DNA of 64,000 bases from positions 161,119 through 225,118 of the forward strand of contig VXAY01003172.1 in NCBI GenBank assembly GCA_013399855.1, read 5' to 3'. Source of the DNA: Oxyruncus cristatus (Eukaryota > Chordata > Aves > Passeriformes > Cotingidae). How positions within the stretch are numbered: the stretch's first letter is position 1; each line of letters opens with the position of its first letter. Below are positions 1 through 12,339 of the stretch, in pieces. The notes below the pieces were generated by a model. It had not been told where the DNA came from. It made no database searches and was given only the letters and a program-made list of their open reading frames with translations. A program made the position numbers and the translations under genes.

Positions 1-898
1 GGGGGAGGGGGGCAGAGGGTAGCCCCTTGCTGCAGCTCCGCACCCCGAGGCAACATGTCTGGTTCCTGGGAGCACAGTGGGGTGACCTGGGTCACCCCAG
101 GCAGGCTGAGCATTGCCCACCTCCGATGAGGAAGCTGTTGGAGAGGGGGCTCTGGTCAGACTCACTGAAAGGGTGATCAGGTGATCACAGGTCATCGCTG
201 CAGTGGTCAGAGTTGTTTTGAGCAGAGAGACTGCTTGATTATTCTTCATTTTGGGGGTGTTTTTAGTTTTATGCAGAGTGAATGGACATGAAGGGTCTGC
301 TTGGTTCTGTGAGGGAAGCACTTGGCTTGAACTGCTGTTTGAGGTGCTGTGTCTTGCCAAAAGCTGGTTATGTACAGCTTCTTTGCTGAAAAAAACACTC
401 CTGGGATTTGCACCAACCTCCTGCAGCCTGGGCATGGCATGTCCTGCTCTCCATGGCATAAATGTGATAGGGGTTTGCAGATGTCTGTATTCCACACCTT
501 GTACCTGCTCACCTGGTTTGGGAGGTCAGTTAGGCTCCTCCATGGGCAGTAACTTTGGCTACCCCAACCTGCAGAGATTCCTGTGGGCTCTGTGTGTGAC
601 CTTGTGTTATAGTTTTGGGTGTGCAAGAGAAGATTCTGCTCCTCTGCTTGCTGCAGAGACATTGCAGAGAGAAGGTTCCCACTAGGCTGAGCTCTCCCCG
701 GCTCAGGCAGGCTCCCATGGATGTCAGCCTTTCTTGTGACTGGCTGGTGGGTCTGGACCATTGACTGTCAGGAAATTGGCCTTTCCTGAGAGCTTTCCCT
801 GAATGAAACCTGGCTCACTGTAGTTCCTTGCCAAGCTTTCCAGATGCTCCAAGGAAGAGCAGCATAACTTCCAGAGCTGTTATGGTGATCTCGTGGCA
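1..898. other. Unique GC-rich DNA, nothing recognised
   Basis: The first 20 bases are a G-rich run with three G-tracts. The rest is ordinary unique-looking DNA. Frames up to 171 codons are open on both strands and overlap each other, but none carries a domain I recognise. No repeat, RNA gene or splice-bounded exon is visible. Confidence 0.6.
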
Positions 899-970
899 GA
901 GGGTTGAAACTAGATGGTATTTGAGGTCCTTTACAATCCAAACCAGTCCATGTTTCTGTGACTCTATGAT
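899..970 (+). mobile_element. CR1 LINE 3' end (group A-like)
   Basis: A decayed 3' terminus of a CR1 retrotransposon. It shows the usual order of a GGTTG.AACTAGATG stretch, a GAGGTCCTTTACAATCCAAAC core and a terminal TTCTGTGACTCTATGAT. Only about 70 bp remain, as expected for a heavily 5'-truncated, non-autonomous copy. Several substitutions from other copies in the window suggest an old insertion. Confidence 0.8.
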
Positions 971-3900
971 CTCGGTGGGTTTATGTCCTCTGGTTGTGGG
1001 TGGCATGGTCGGGGGGCAGGTGACAAGCAGGCCCAAACCTACACTCTGCTGTGGGATGGTTTAGATGCCCCCTGGGTCTTGCTTCTGCAGTCTCTGGGGA
1101 GTGTGGGCCCTTCTATGCATCCCTTGGGTGACTCTTACATGGAAGGACTCTATTCCCTCAGACCTCCAGAAACTGTCTTTGGGTTTGGTGTCCCCTTGTA
1201 TCTCCCATGCTGTCCACAGAGCAGTTGGTGAGGACTCGGAGGAGATAAGCACTCTACAAGGAGGGACCCAGGAGCTTTCAGGAATGGTGTTGGCACTTGT
1301 GCTCAGGAGGAGTGGTAAGACCCGTGATGAAAGTCCCCTTATGTCAAATATTCAATATCCAAATCCCTCAGCTGTTTGTCTCAGTGTGTCTCTGCAGGAC
1401 AGGGACCACCCACACCATTTCCCTTGGCAGATGACAACGGGGTGACAGCACCACAGCTCCAGCCATTCCCCTACCTGCACAGGCTGCAGTGGAGCTGGGG
1501 GACTGGGGGCTGGAACCCTCTCCCCACCACTTCCCTTTCAGATGTGGTGGGGCGTTTTCACCTACACTGTCTCAGGGCCCTGGTAGAGGAGCAGGCACAG
1601 GAGATGGTCGCTGATTCCTCACTTTGGATCTCTGGGATGGCCCAGCTGATGGCCAGGGATCTGCAGCGAGCAGCTTCCCTCTGTGATGGGGCAGCTGGGA
1701 AGAACATGTGGCAAGTGTCCCTGGGGTGTTTAAGGGCATCAGCCTGTGCCCTGAAGAGTCTCTGTTGCTGCCTCCTCTGGTATGAGACCCCTTTCTGTGC
1801 CTGGGGTGCCTATGAGGAGGACAGGGATGAGTTGCTTGTGTGTCAGCCTGGTTTGGGTCAGATCGAAGTCCTTGGCTGCAGCTGCAGGGACCTCCACAGT
1901 TTGCTTTGGGAACATCCTCAGGGTGCTAATGCTTTCTGCCATCTTCTTACCCCTATGTTCCCTTGGCTCAGCTCTGTCCCCTCCAGTGTCTCCAGGGTTT
2001 GCACAGCTCTTACCCTGTTCCCATCAACCACAGTCCTCTCCCAACCCATCACTGTCCCCCAGGACTGGAACAGCCCTCCCGTGTTCTCCTGTCCATCACC
2101 CTCAGTTCTCCCATGGTGGTGGTAGCTGTGCCTTCCCAGGAGGCTGCGGGGCCGACATGGGGTGGGCAAGGGCCACTTCCTGCTGCTCCGTCAGCAGAGC
2201 AGCACCCCACAAGGTATTTATAGGCTCAGTAATGTTATTCCCCTGCCAGACTATTACGGAAATAGGCTCAGTGTGTGTCATAGGAAAGAGGATTTTAATG
2301 ACACAGTTTTCACTGTGGAAATGAAGCTGATGCTCTCTCACCATTTTCTTTGTCCAATTGAGCCTTCCCATGGTAGAGAGGTATGAGGGGATGGCTGCTC
2401 TGATGGTTCATCTGGGCAGGTCTTTGAGATGGCACCTCAGCCAGGTGCCTGGCACCTGTGGGACAGGGATCTGCTGCCCTGCTCCCACCCTTGGCTGACC
2501 CAAATTGTGGGGGGACAGTGCCTCTCATCCTCCAGGGAGCAGCCTGGGCGCCAGGGACCACCTTCTTCCTGGGGCAGAGCTGCTGGGGCAGCCAGGCCTC
2601 GGGGGTGGTGTTGGAGCTGAGCAGGCATAGTTAGTAGACAAGGTCCTTTATCCAGTGATTTTCGTGTTCTGAACAGCGAGATGATTTTCTGAACAATCAG
2701 AAAGGGCTGGTTTGGCATTTTCTAAATAACCCACTCTCCTTCTGTCTCAGCTGGACACTGCTGCTGGTTTGGGAAGAGGTCAAAGTCCAGTGATGTCTTA
2801 GGAGGTGTTTCAGCTGGCTGGAATGTGGACAGTTGCTCAGCTGTCAGCTCATAACCACCGGTACCATTCCCTGCCTGTCCCTGCTTGCTGTGGGGAAAAG
2901 CCTCGGAGGTGGGAAAAACGATTTCATAGCAGGCCAAGTTTTGGGTTGTGCTTTCCGGGCAGCATGCTGGATATGTGGAGGGCATGGATAGACAGACCCA
3001 CCACAGCCCCATGGTTGTGTCATCCCCCCACTCAGCGGGGAGGGTGATGCTTCCTGAGGGAGTGATGCTCCTGAGGCGATGATGATCACGGAAGATGAGT
3101 GCCCTGCGCGATGGGGTCAGATCTGTCCAGCAGTGGAGCACCTAAGCTCCCCATGAGCTCCTCAGTCCTTTCCTGGGGCTGGCAGGGCATGGGAGTCCTG
3201 TCCCCAGCACTCGGGTCTGTTCGTGCGCTGTGAGTAGAGGAGAGCAGCACTCCTGCTGCCCTACAGGAGCAGTGGAGTCCAAGGTGATGGCTCAGAGCCA
3301 TGGGGAGCCAAGCCTTCTGTGTGACCTGGAGACAGGAAGCTGCTGCAGGCCGGGGCTCCCTGGGTTCAGGAACCCAAGGAACAGTGCAAGACCCCAGAGC
3401 TGCAGGAGCAGCTGCAGTGGAGGTGCTGACCGTGTGGCCCCTTCCCCTCTGATGTCTTCTCTCCTCTGCTTGGAGCTGTGAGGTGGGGATGGAAACCTTC
3501 CCCTCCCATCGCTACCCAGCAGCCTCCAGCACTGCCAGCCAGTGGGTTGGAGAAACCCACTTCTGGGGCTCTGTGCCCACTGCCCCAGGGTGAGCCAGCC
3601 AGGGGCTGGTCGCCAGGGGTCAGTGTTTTCCCCCAGCCCCTGGCAGTGCTGCCAACAAGCACAGCAGCCAGGCCCTTGCAGAGACAGTTTGGAAACTGGG
3701 AAGCGCTGAGCTGGAGCAAAACATCCTTCCCACATAGCCCAGCCTGTCTTCCTCCCTCCACCAGTACTGCTGCTGGGAAGCTGCAGGCTCATGGCTGTGC
3801 CAGGGCGCCGGGCACTGGCAAAGGGATAGTGCCCTGCAGGATGGAGAGACTTGAGGTCCAGGGCAAGGAGTGCAGCTGGGGTGGGGGGGTCACAAGTATC

Positions 3901-4116
3901 CCCCAGGCCCCAACCCTCCTGCCCATGGCTCTGCAGGTCCCCCTTTGCCTTCTGCCTTTTGTTGGAAGGTGCTGTGGATGGGACTGTGTGGCTCTGGGGC
4001 AGCATCCCTTCCCTGTGCCCCTCCTGCTCACACCTCCATGGCTTCCACCCCTGGCTGGCTGCCCAGCCAGCTGCACCCCTCGTCCTTTCCACCCCCACTT
4101 ATTTTCCAGACACTTG

Positions 4117-4239
4117 TTCCTCTCTCTCTCTCCGGTGGCTGCTTATCCTGAGATCAGTGCTGAACCCTCTCCTCCTCCTCCTTGCTGCACTGTCCCTTAG
4201 GACAAACCATTCAGCCTGCTCCTCCTCCTCCTTTTCCAC
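4117..4239. repeat. Pyrimidine-rich tract with CTC repeats
   Basis: A (CT)n run at about 4117-4133 is followed by two near-identical TCC-repeat runs, at 4165-4183 and 4219-4236, about 54 bp apart. The intervening sequence is not obviously duplicated, so these are probably independent slippage products. The strand asymmetry could support triplex (H-DNA) structure, which is inference only. Confidence 0.6.
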
Positions 4240-4910
4240 TTCATTAATGAGTCTCTTTGCACTAAGAAGTTGTGATAGCTGCTGGGCTGTGGAGAGCAGC
4301 ATGGAGGCCATCAGCCCAGCTCCCAGGGTTTGGGTTGCATGGCACTGGGTTCATGATGCTGTGTGGGTTCCTTGGTGCTGGCTGAGCTCCTGGCACTGCA
4401 CAGGTCTGTGGGGTGAGAGGGAGGGGACAGGCAGAGGATCTTTTGCCAACGTGCAGTGGCAGAAGGCAGAGAAGGCAGTTTTGGGCAGCTCCCAGCTGCT
4501 CTGCTATGGTTCTGTCCCTTTTCTGCCCTCACACTGCTTCAGGGCTTCTTCTTTGCGATGGGCAAACCCTGGGGTGGCCACCCTGCTCAATCCCCGCAGC
4601 AAAGTTCCACATGGCCAGTGATGTTCCTGCAAAGGCCCATGTATCTCACAGGAGATTTCCAATGGCCTTGGTGGGCTTCGGATCCTGCGGGCTGCATGTA
4701 GCAGGGGATAGGTGTCCTGCCCAGCACCTCACCAGCCCAGTGTGTGCCCATTGGCAGCAGAAGGCTCTGTGCAGCACCTACATTTAAGGAAACTGGACTT
4801 TCCAAATAGGTTTTCTCGGCAATGCTTTAATTTCCCAGTGTCTCAACACTCTCCCAAACCTGAGAAACTGAGATGGTTTCTCCTCTACGGGGAGGGAGGC
4901 TCCTGTTGTC

Positions 4911-4956
4911 ACTCTCTCACATACGCACGCATCACACACGCACACACTCTCTCTTA
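4911..4956. repeat. Degenerate CA/CT microsatellite
   Basis: Imperfect CACA and CTCT dinucleotide repeats with ACGC interruptions. It is a short, decayed simple repeat with no further feature. Confidence 0.75.
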
Positions 4957-5230
4957 TTTCTCTTCCTTCCCACTTTCCTCCTCCAAATGACTTCAAACAC
5001 TTTATGAAAATGTTATTTTCTCTCAAAGTGTTGCCTTTCTGCCTTGCTCTCTTGAGCAGCCTGATGGCTTTCCCTGGTTTTGTAGTGTGCAGGGGTAGGG
5101 ATGTCCCTGAGGAAGGGGGTGGATGCTTGGGTGACTGTGCTGACAGTGCTGGGCTGTCCTGGGGGGTAACATCAAACCTGCCTTTGCTTCTAGTGGGGCT
5201 CATCTGATCCCTCAGAGTTGCTCTGGAATG

Positions 5231-5464
5231 AATCACATAATCACAGAATGGTTTGTTTTGGAAGGAAACTTACAACAGGGACCTCAAAGACCATCTCGTT
5301 CCACTGTCTGCCATGAGAAGGGACACCTTCCACTAGATCATGCCCCGTCCAACCTGGCCTTGAACACTTCCAGGGATGAGGCAGCCGCACCTTGTCTGGG
5401 CAACCCATGCCAGTGCCTCACCACCACCTTAAGAATTTCTTCCTGACATCCAATCCAATATAAT
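5231..5464 (-). mobile_element. CR1 LINE 3' fragment (group A)
   Basis: Reads on the plus strand as the reverse complement of a CR1 3' end: AATCACAGAATGG start, the CACCTTCCACTAGATCA block, CCTTGAACACTTCCAGGGATG, then AAGAATTTCTTCCTGACATCCAATC. About 234 bp are kept. Compared with other group A copies here, about 13 extra bases sit near 5267-5279, between the GGTTTG and GGGACCTC blocks. The copy is 5'-truncated with no coding capacity left. Confidence 0.92.
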
Positions 5465-6439
5465 AGAACAAACCCCTCCTGCTGGGTGGTGCAGTGAGGA
5501 CACAGCTCGACTGTGCTCTCCAGGGTGCCACACGGTTCCTGTTCTCCAAAAGCGTGTGGGAAGATGCCCACAGCCCCATGGCAGCCTGACTTCTCTGGGC
5601 AAGACTTGCTTCCCCTGTCCATGGCAGGCTCTGCCATCGGAGCACCCTGTGGGCACAGAGGGACCCAGGACAGGCTGGAGGTGGGCTGGAGTGAACCCCT
5701 TTTACTGGCTGTGGAAGGGACTGACTCACAGTGCTCTCCCGTGCTGTCACAAGCAGATGGATAATTTGATCACCTAGCAACTGAATTAACGTAGGGGGAT
5801 TAAAACATCATCCCCCTGGGTGGCAGGGGCCAGGCAGCCCCCAGCCGCTCCCCAGCCCCTGGGCTTCCCTGGGGTTGGGAATCATTGAACCTGCCAGCCC
5901 CCTGGAGCAGGATCACACCTGCCACCAGCACCCCAACAGCAGTGGCTCTGGGGTCATGGCTGAGCTGGGGTGCAGGGCAGGAGGGTATGCCCCAGGACCA
6001 GCTCCCAGGGAGGTCCAAGGGACATCTTCAAGCATATGCAGAGGGGCTGGGTCTCCAGCATTGTTTGGGCAGGCTGCTGACTGGAGCATCCAGAGTTCCT
6101 GCATGAGGAGAGGGGGGACTGTGCCAGGACCTCCAGAGCACAGTGAAGTTTCTGGGAGGTGAACACAGAGAACTTTGGATGGGATCCACCAACCCCTTGT
6201 CACCCCTTCCTCTGTGGCCTACTATGGCACCAGCTCTGAGTGCCCTTGGCTCCTGCCCAGTCCCTTCCCTGGCACTCTCCAAGCTGGAGAATAACCCCGG
6301 CATCAGTGTGTTCGTTCCAGTTGTCCTACCACGGGCAAGAGTAGTTTGCTCATGGCAGAGCCTTGGTGTTGCCTGAGGTGGCAGTTACCTCCTGATGGCT
6401 CCAGTGACCTCCAGTGGCTCTTGGCACAGGGCTAATATC
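5465..6439. other. Unique GC-rich DNA, nothing recognised
   Basis: No repeat family, RNA gene or convincing exon is seen. Overlapping short frames occur on both strands without recognisable domains. The stretch separates two CR1 pieces of opposite orientation. Confidence 0.6.
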
Positions 6440-6596
6440 CATGCCCTGTTCCTGGAAGTGTTCAAGACCAGGGTGAATGGAGTTTGGAGCAACCTGGTCT
6501 AGTAGAAGGTGTCCCTGTCCATGGCAGGGGGTGGAAAGAGATGGGCTTTAAGATCCCTTCCAACCCAAGCCATTCTGGTATTCTGGGATTCTACTA
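6440..6596 (+). mobile_element. CR1 LINE 3' end (group A)
   Basis: A plus-strand CR1 terminus with the TTCCTGGAAGTGTTCAAG block, the AACCTGGTCTAGTAGAAGG block, CCATGGCAGGGGGTGG, and the tail AAGATCCCTTCCAACCCAAG before TTCTGGTATTCTGGGATTCT. It is 5'-truncated at about 157 bp. With the minus-strand copy at 5231-5464 it forms an inverted pair of the same group. Confidence 0.92.
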
Positions 6597-7558
6597 TGAC
6601 CTTGCCGGGCGAGTGATGGGACCTTCTAGGGCAGGGGCTGAGCTGAGAAGGAAGGCACGTGCCGAGCAGGGAGAGGGACACAGAGGTGTGAAGACACTGT
6701 TGCTTTTGGGGTGCCCAGGGCACCCATTCAGAGGTAGCTGGAGTCTCTGTCCTGCAGACCCCTCCATGGCTCCAGCATGGGTGCCTGTGGGAGGTGGTGA
6801 GTGAGGACACACCTGCCCTGGCCACAAGCTCCAGTGTCTTGCAGGAGGACCCTGCTGGCCCCAGTGTGCTGCTCTGGTGCTCACACCTTGTTGGCAGTGT
6901 GGGATCACTCAGCCCTCAGGGAGCCCAGTATGAGCCACTCTAGGTGCTGGAGGACGGGTTGAAGAGAGACCCTCAATCCACTGGATGCTGACCCAGACCC
7001 ATGCAAACAGCGGCCTCCCAGAAGCAGACTTCCATCCAGGTTGTGCCAGGCCATCCTGGCTGGGTTTGGAGATGTGGCTGGTGCTCCCCTCCTCCAGCTG
7101 CTGAGGCTGAAGGCTGTGGGGCCATCCCAGTACCAGGGCTGGGGGCGGGCTGGCTGCCAGCACTGCAGCTGCTGGGCCCAGAGAAGGGCTGTGTAAATAG
7201 GGCACCCCAGCTCCCAGCTGCTCTTTGTGGGACAGAGCCGATATAATTAGAAGAGACGCCCTGTTCTGTGCCAAGGAAGCCTCTGTGCTGCCACGGCCCC
7301 GGGAGCCCAGCAGCCCTACTTTGGTGGCACTGCTTGTCCCAGCAAAGGTGAGCCACTTCCAGGCGGGGAGCCCTGACTGGTTGGCTCCCTCCCTCGTAGT
7401 GCTTTGGTCTCCTTGCTAGATGACCATGTCTCCTCTCCTTCGCTGTGGAGTTGGTGGCTTTGGGAGACCCTACAGGAGGAGAGGCTTGGGGGGGTGATGC
7501 TGGCAAGAGCTGAGCGTGGATCACACTCCCAAGGAAGTCTTTATACACCCTTTATGTT
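6597..7558. other. Unique DNA with one AT-rich island
   Basis: No gene recognised. The only distinctive part is the AT-rich island near 7195-7285, annotated separately, directly followed by a GCAAAG/GTGAGC donor-like site at about 7347. No matching acceptor and frame convinced me that this is an exon. Confidence 0.55.
7195..7285. promoter_or_regulatory. Candidate conserved noncoding element
   Basis: A short island in GC-rich surroundings that keeps a TAATTA homeodomain-type core at 7244-7249 and several CpGs, and matches no repeat seen here. That profile is typical of conserved regulatory DNA, but no alignment was possible. Function is inferred from composition only. Confidence 0.25.
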
Positions 7559-7757
7559 CCTCATCCAGAGCATGGTCAGGCACTGGAACAGGCTGACCGG
7601 GGAAGTGGACATGATCCCAAACCTGAAAGAGCTCAAGGAGCATTTGGACAACACTCTCAGGCACATTCTGTGGTATTATGTTCTGTTCAGGGCCAGGAGT
7701 TGGACTCGGTGATCCTTGGGGGTCCCTTCCCACTCAGGAAATTCTGTGGTTCTATGG
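7559..7757 (+). mobile_element. CR1 LINE 3' end (group C)
   Basis: A plus-strand CR1 terminus of a different 3' type. It has CAGGCACTGGAACAGGCTG, a degenerate reverse-transcriptase C-terminal coding stretch (the frame reads EHLDNTLRHI), GGGCCAGGAGTTGGACTCGG and the tail GGGTCCCTTCCCACTCAGGA with TTCTGTGGTTCTATGG. It is about 200 bp and 5'-truncated. It shares this 3' type with the 1.95 kb element at 27535-29490. Confidence 0.92.
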
Positions 7758-10700
7758 GAACTCCTGCTCAGGAGTTCTGACATCAAAACCACCAAATCCA
7801 GCCATTTTTGCCCCTGCCAGCAGCCAGATGTGTTTGGCATCCACGCTCCTTCCAGCCACTTCCAGTTCCTCCACAGGGATGGGCTCAGACCAAGCACCCA
7901 CCCGTTCCTTCAGGGTCCCTCTGCCAGGCTCCCATCTTGGTCCAGGGTGGATCTGTGGGTGCTCTGTGCAGTGTGTGCTCCGTGAGTATCCCACAGACCG
8001 CTGCAGGAACAACTGAGGCTCTGTGGACAAAGGCAAATTTCAGAGAAAGAGAAAAGTAATTTTAATTCCACAAATTCCTCTTTATACTGATCTACTGGTT
8101 TCCACTGGAGCTGGAAGGCTGTTGTAACATGCTGGGAAGGGATGTTCATGTACCTCAGGCTCAGGAGTCAGGTCTTGGGGCTTTCTCACAGGAGTGAGAA
8201 GGGCAGAAGGCAGAAGGGCAGCTGCTTTGTCATCCCCCACACTGGGATGGGAATGACTCCCCGAGGGCATGCCTGGGACCATTGGGGCACATCAGAACGT
8301 TTTCCATGAGAAGAAGTCACAGCATATTGTGGCCCTGGGGAACTTGGTGCAAGGAAGAGCCCTGGCCCACCCTGGGTGCCTGCCTTGGCCATATCTCGAT
8401 CTGTGGATTGCAAAGGGGTGCAAGGTGGGACTCTCCTGCCCCAGTGCTGGCACAGGAGCCTGTCTGGGGGTCCCTGTCGTAACCTATGGTGAGGCCCCAG
8501 TGTAGGAGGGGTGTTAGAAACCTCCAAGTTTTCCCAGGACCCACCAGGCTGTGACAGAACTGCTGGGAACAGGGCAAGAGGAGCAGGGGTGATGCTGGAG
8601 GCTCCCATGGTACATGGCATCTCCTGCCCTTGGCAATGCTGCCAGAATATGAAGAGGCATTTTTGATTGGAAAGCCAAAATGGTGGAGACCAAGCCATCA
8701 TTGTAGGTGGTAAGGACTCAGCTCTGCTCTGGACCCAGACCAGGTACCCATCAAAGAGGGTCCCCAGTGTTCTGCAGTATCCTGGCAGCTGTGTGGCCAG
8801 GGAGACCCCCAGGTCACCCCTCCTCTGCCTCTCCCTGAGGATCGATCGGAGCAGCTGCTGCCTGGCACAGAGCCCTCAGAGCCCCAACCTGCCTTGTCAG
8901 GAGGAAAGACTTGCTTTTCCCTTGACACATTTTAACCTCCAGTGCCATTCCTGTGCCTTCCTCTCTCTGCAGATGGGATGGGATGGGTATCTGGTCAGCT
9001 GGACGTTTCTGTGTAGTACGGCTCCATTTATCCTCTCCTGCAGGCATGAAGGATCAGCATGGGCACGGCGCTGCTCCCCACGGAGACCTGGGGCCTCTGG
9101 CACCAGGACCTTGACTGGTATTGCTTGGGAAGGGGAATTTCACAGGATTCACAAGGAGGAGGGAAGAACAAATCCAAAACTTGGGATTTGAGGTCATCCT
9201 CAGTATGAAGCAGGCTCCAACTCTCCTGTTTTCCCCAGTGGTTGGAAAGGTGAAACTGGGAAGAAGCCACAGAATCAAACCCAGGGCACCTGTACCTTGC
9301 TCCAAGAGTAATGGGAGCCACTGGAAAAATGATCCTTTGCTGGCAAAGCAGACAGGGACCTGCTGGGGACTGGAGACAGCCCTGGCACAGCTCTTCCTGT
9401 GAGAGCCTGGCTGGCAGGATAGGGTCTCTGCTTGGGATGGGAGCAGGAAGAAAAGGGAGAGCCCAGGTGCCTGGGGTCTTTGCTGGGCAGGGGCTTGTCA
9501 TCACCCCTCTGAGCACCTTGTTCTGCCGTCACCATCTCCTCACCAGCAGAGAAAAGGCAATGTCTGTTCTTCCGTCAAAATTTACTGGGTTTTTTAACTA
9601 CTGTCATAATGGGAAGGTGGAATCTTGCCTCCTCTGGAAGTCCACGGAGCTTCACATTTAACTGGCGTGGGGCGGGGGCTGTAGTTTGGGCACTGGGTGC
9701 TCTTCCCCCAGCTGCTGTTCTGGCATCCCTGGGAAATTGGTGTCTGCAAAAACATGCTCATATGACATAAAAACGTGGCTGCACGTCCTGTTTTCTCTCA
9801 GATCATAGAGCTTTTACAGGTAGATTGACTTCATTAAAATTGAAAGCACTCATTCTTGCTACTGTAACTCCTCTAGTAGTGTCTGGGCCTGGTTCTGTGA
9901 TGAAGCTGCTCCTCTGTTGGTGCCTGGACCTGGACCTGAGCCTTCCTGTCCCCTCCCTCTGCTTTCCCAGCGGGTTTGCATTCCTTTGTTGGGTAATGCA
10001 GGGTCAGGGCTCAGTGCCCAGGGATTGCAGGGAGCACCTGGGGCTGAGCGGGTTTGGAGACCCCAGGGGGGGTTCTACCAGGGTGAAGGGCAGGGGGATC
10101 CCTGCCCTGGTGCCCTGCAGATGAAGCTTGTACTTTCAAGCTCTGGCTCTGTACTCTTCTCCTATGGAAAGTCTTGGAGCACTTTGGGAGGGAGCTGAGC
10201 TGTCTGCCTTTGTGTCCATCAGTGGGTTGGGATTTGGAAGGGGTGTGGTGCTGCGGAATGGGGATCAGCACTAGATGACTTTTGGGAAAGCCGAAGCTGG
10301 AGAGCCATTCCTGAGGTGGTCCTGGACCCACCTGTCCTCCTACCTGATCTGGAGGAAGTTTTTCACCCAGGAGAGAGAATCCAGGTCGTGTAAGGAGCTA
10401 CATGGGACACAGGGGCCCTGCCAGGGACAATGAGAGCTCGGAAGGGGCTGCAGCAGTCCCGCTGCTGCTCCTGGGCTGGGGCAGTGTCCTGTCCTTGGAC
10501 ACTCTGCGGGAGGGGTTCAGAGCAGTCTCCACACGTTTGCTATCACCCAAAACACAAAGGCAAAGGGCTGCTGCCCCTATGCCAGACTGGTGTACACAGG
10601 GCTGGGGGGGTCCTCTCAGAGGTCTGGCCATACCTGTCAGCATGTGCAAGGACCGCATCGCTCGTGCCTCTCAGGCAGTCCCATCTCAACACAGGCCTTT

Positions 10701-10924
10701 CCTCTTGGAGTCCTTCCCCAGCCAGATCCACCTTCCTGCCACCAATGGCCAAGCAGGAGGCAAGGGGAACCCCAAGAATTGGGTGTGCTTGCTGGGCTGC
10801 TGCCCAGTCCCTGGTGTGACTTCCTGATCATGGGAAGGAGGGGCTGTGTCCCCCTGAGACAGCACAGGTGGCTCCAGCCTGGCACTAAGCTACCCTTCCC
10901 TGGCAGCACCAGGCAGATCTGATT

Positions 10925-11000
10925 TGTCTCCCCTGCGTTCATTGGCCTCAATAAGAAGGTTTTAATTTGGTTAAATAAATACGAAGTAATGGCAGCAGGG
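10925..11000. promoter_or_regulatory. Candidate conserved noncoding element
   Basis: An AT-rich patch (AAGGTTTTAATTTGG, then TTAAATAAATACGAAGTAATG) embedded in GC-rich DNA, with no repeat homology seen. It lies 200 bp before a second, stronger island at 11200, and the two may form one element. The functional call is inference from composition. Confidence 0.22.
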
Positions 11001-11199
11001 CTGGGAGCCAAATGGACGGGGGATGTCCTAGGGAGGCGGGCGGGCTCTGCAGCAGGGCAGGACTCACTGTGGAAGCTGGGAAGGGGTCGGGCAGAGCTGC
11101 TGGCGGTAAGGCTGGCAGGGTGGTCCTGGTGAGGTGGTCCTGGGCTCACTGGCTGGAGCAGATGTGGCTCCTTGCTGCGGTGTGCTCATGGCGCCTTGC

Positions 11200-11325
11200 T
11201 GCCTTCAGAGCAATTTCTAAATGGCTGCTAAACAGCACTGTCAGAAGCGCACTCATCTTCCCGTCCTAATTAGTGGATCAGACAGTAATTTGTAATCCGT
11301 TTGAATAGGAAGATCTGAGTGTCTA
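11200..11325. promoter_or_regulatory. Candidate conserved noncoding element with homeodomain-type sites
   Basis: This 125 bp island has several transcription-factor-like words close together: TAATTA at 11267-11272, AGTAATTTG at about 11284-11292 and TAATCC (K50 homeodomain type, as for OTX/PITX factors) at 11293-11298. It also contains AGCACTGTCAGAAGCGCA at 11234-11251. It is not a simple repeat and not CR1. The density of such words in otherwise GC-rich DNA is what one sees in developmental enhancers, but this is inference. Confidence 0.35.
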
Positions 11326-12339
11326 GCCCTGGAGCCTGGGCACGACACAGGGATGGCAGCACGGAGCAGAGCTGTCCTTGCCAGTACCGTATCCAGGCAC
11401 AGGTGAGGGCTGTGTGCCGGGTCCTCTCGGTCCCTGCAGGAATTGCTCTCCCCTGTGTCTTAGGTCCAATTCCTCCTCTTCCTTTTCCAGTTTTGGCATT
11501 TCATTTCTCTTTGTGGTACTAAGTGTAAGCAACCAGCACACAGCTGCCTCACAGGTCAGCTCCTGCTATTCCTGAGGTGGTGGTGGTAGCAGGGCAGTGT
11601 GCTTGGTCACCAGAGCCCTTTGCACCACTGGTGAGCCAGCTGGGCACAGCCACACCAGAGTTGGGATGGGCTGAGGTTAGGGAAGCCCCCCAGGGCAACC
11701 CCATCCCAGCGTGGGTCTGGTCTTATTGTGTTGGTGAGGGTTTGTGTTTTCAGGGCTGATGATAAAATGAGACCTGGGAGAAGAAGGGAGGAAAAAAACA
11801 CCAAAAAGCAGAAAAATAAGATGTGAAGGAAGAAGGGATGAGGGCATGTGGTAAGCAGAGGACAAGGTGGTGAGCAGGAGCAGACCCAGGCTGGATGGAC
11901 AGGGAGAGGAGGCCGGCACAGAGATGCGCTGAACTGGGGCCATCTACAGCTGCATGTGGAGCAGAAGTTTGGTGTGATAGCCACAGCCTATCCCATGTGC
12001 CAGTGTCTCCATGTATCCTTCGAACAGAGCACAAGAGCAAGGCAGAGGCAGGGATAGAGGTGGGGACTCACAGGGGGAGTCACAGCAGCTTCTCTGCATG
12101 TGCAAGAGCAGCGGACAGCACAGTGGCCATGGTGTGGATGGGCCTGAGCTGGGAGAAAGGTGACAGGCAGGGGCATGGCTACAGATATTGAGGTCACAGG
12201 AAGCTCTGGGTTTATGAGCTGGGGTGACAGGCAGGATTGGCACTGTGCAGACCAAGAGACTGAGAGCAGCAGCATGTGGGACAGGGTCACACTGCCCTCA
12301 CCACAGTACAGGTGGCACTGAGCAGCTCCTTCGTGGTGG

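Larger units (their letters stand above)
971..5230. other. Long GC-rich unique stretch, no confirmed gene
   Basis: Between two CR1 pieces lie about 4.2 kb without recognised genes. Long frames overlap on both strands: 1376-2125 (+, 249 codons), 3292-4098 (-, 268), 3478-4200 (+, 240) and 3851-4621 (+, 256). Their overlap and low-complexity composition argue for scarcity of stop codons in GC-rich DNA rather than coding. One good splice-acceptor-like tract ends at 1541. Pyrimidine tracts and a CA-rich tract are listed separately. Confidence 0.55.

Noticed and set aside
3292..4621. Cluster of 240-268 codon frames on both strands
   Set aside because: Mutually overlapping frames with low-complexity Ser/Pro/Gly translations reflect few stop codons in GC-rich sequence. 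No domain or homologue is recognised.
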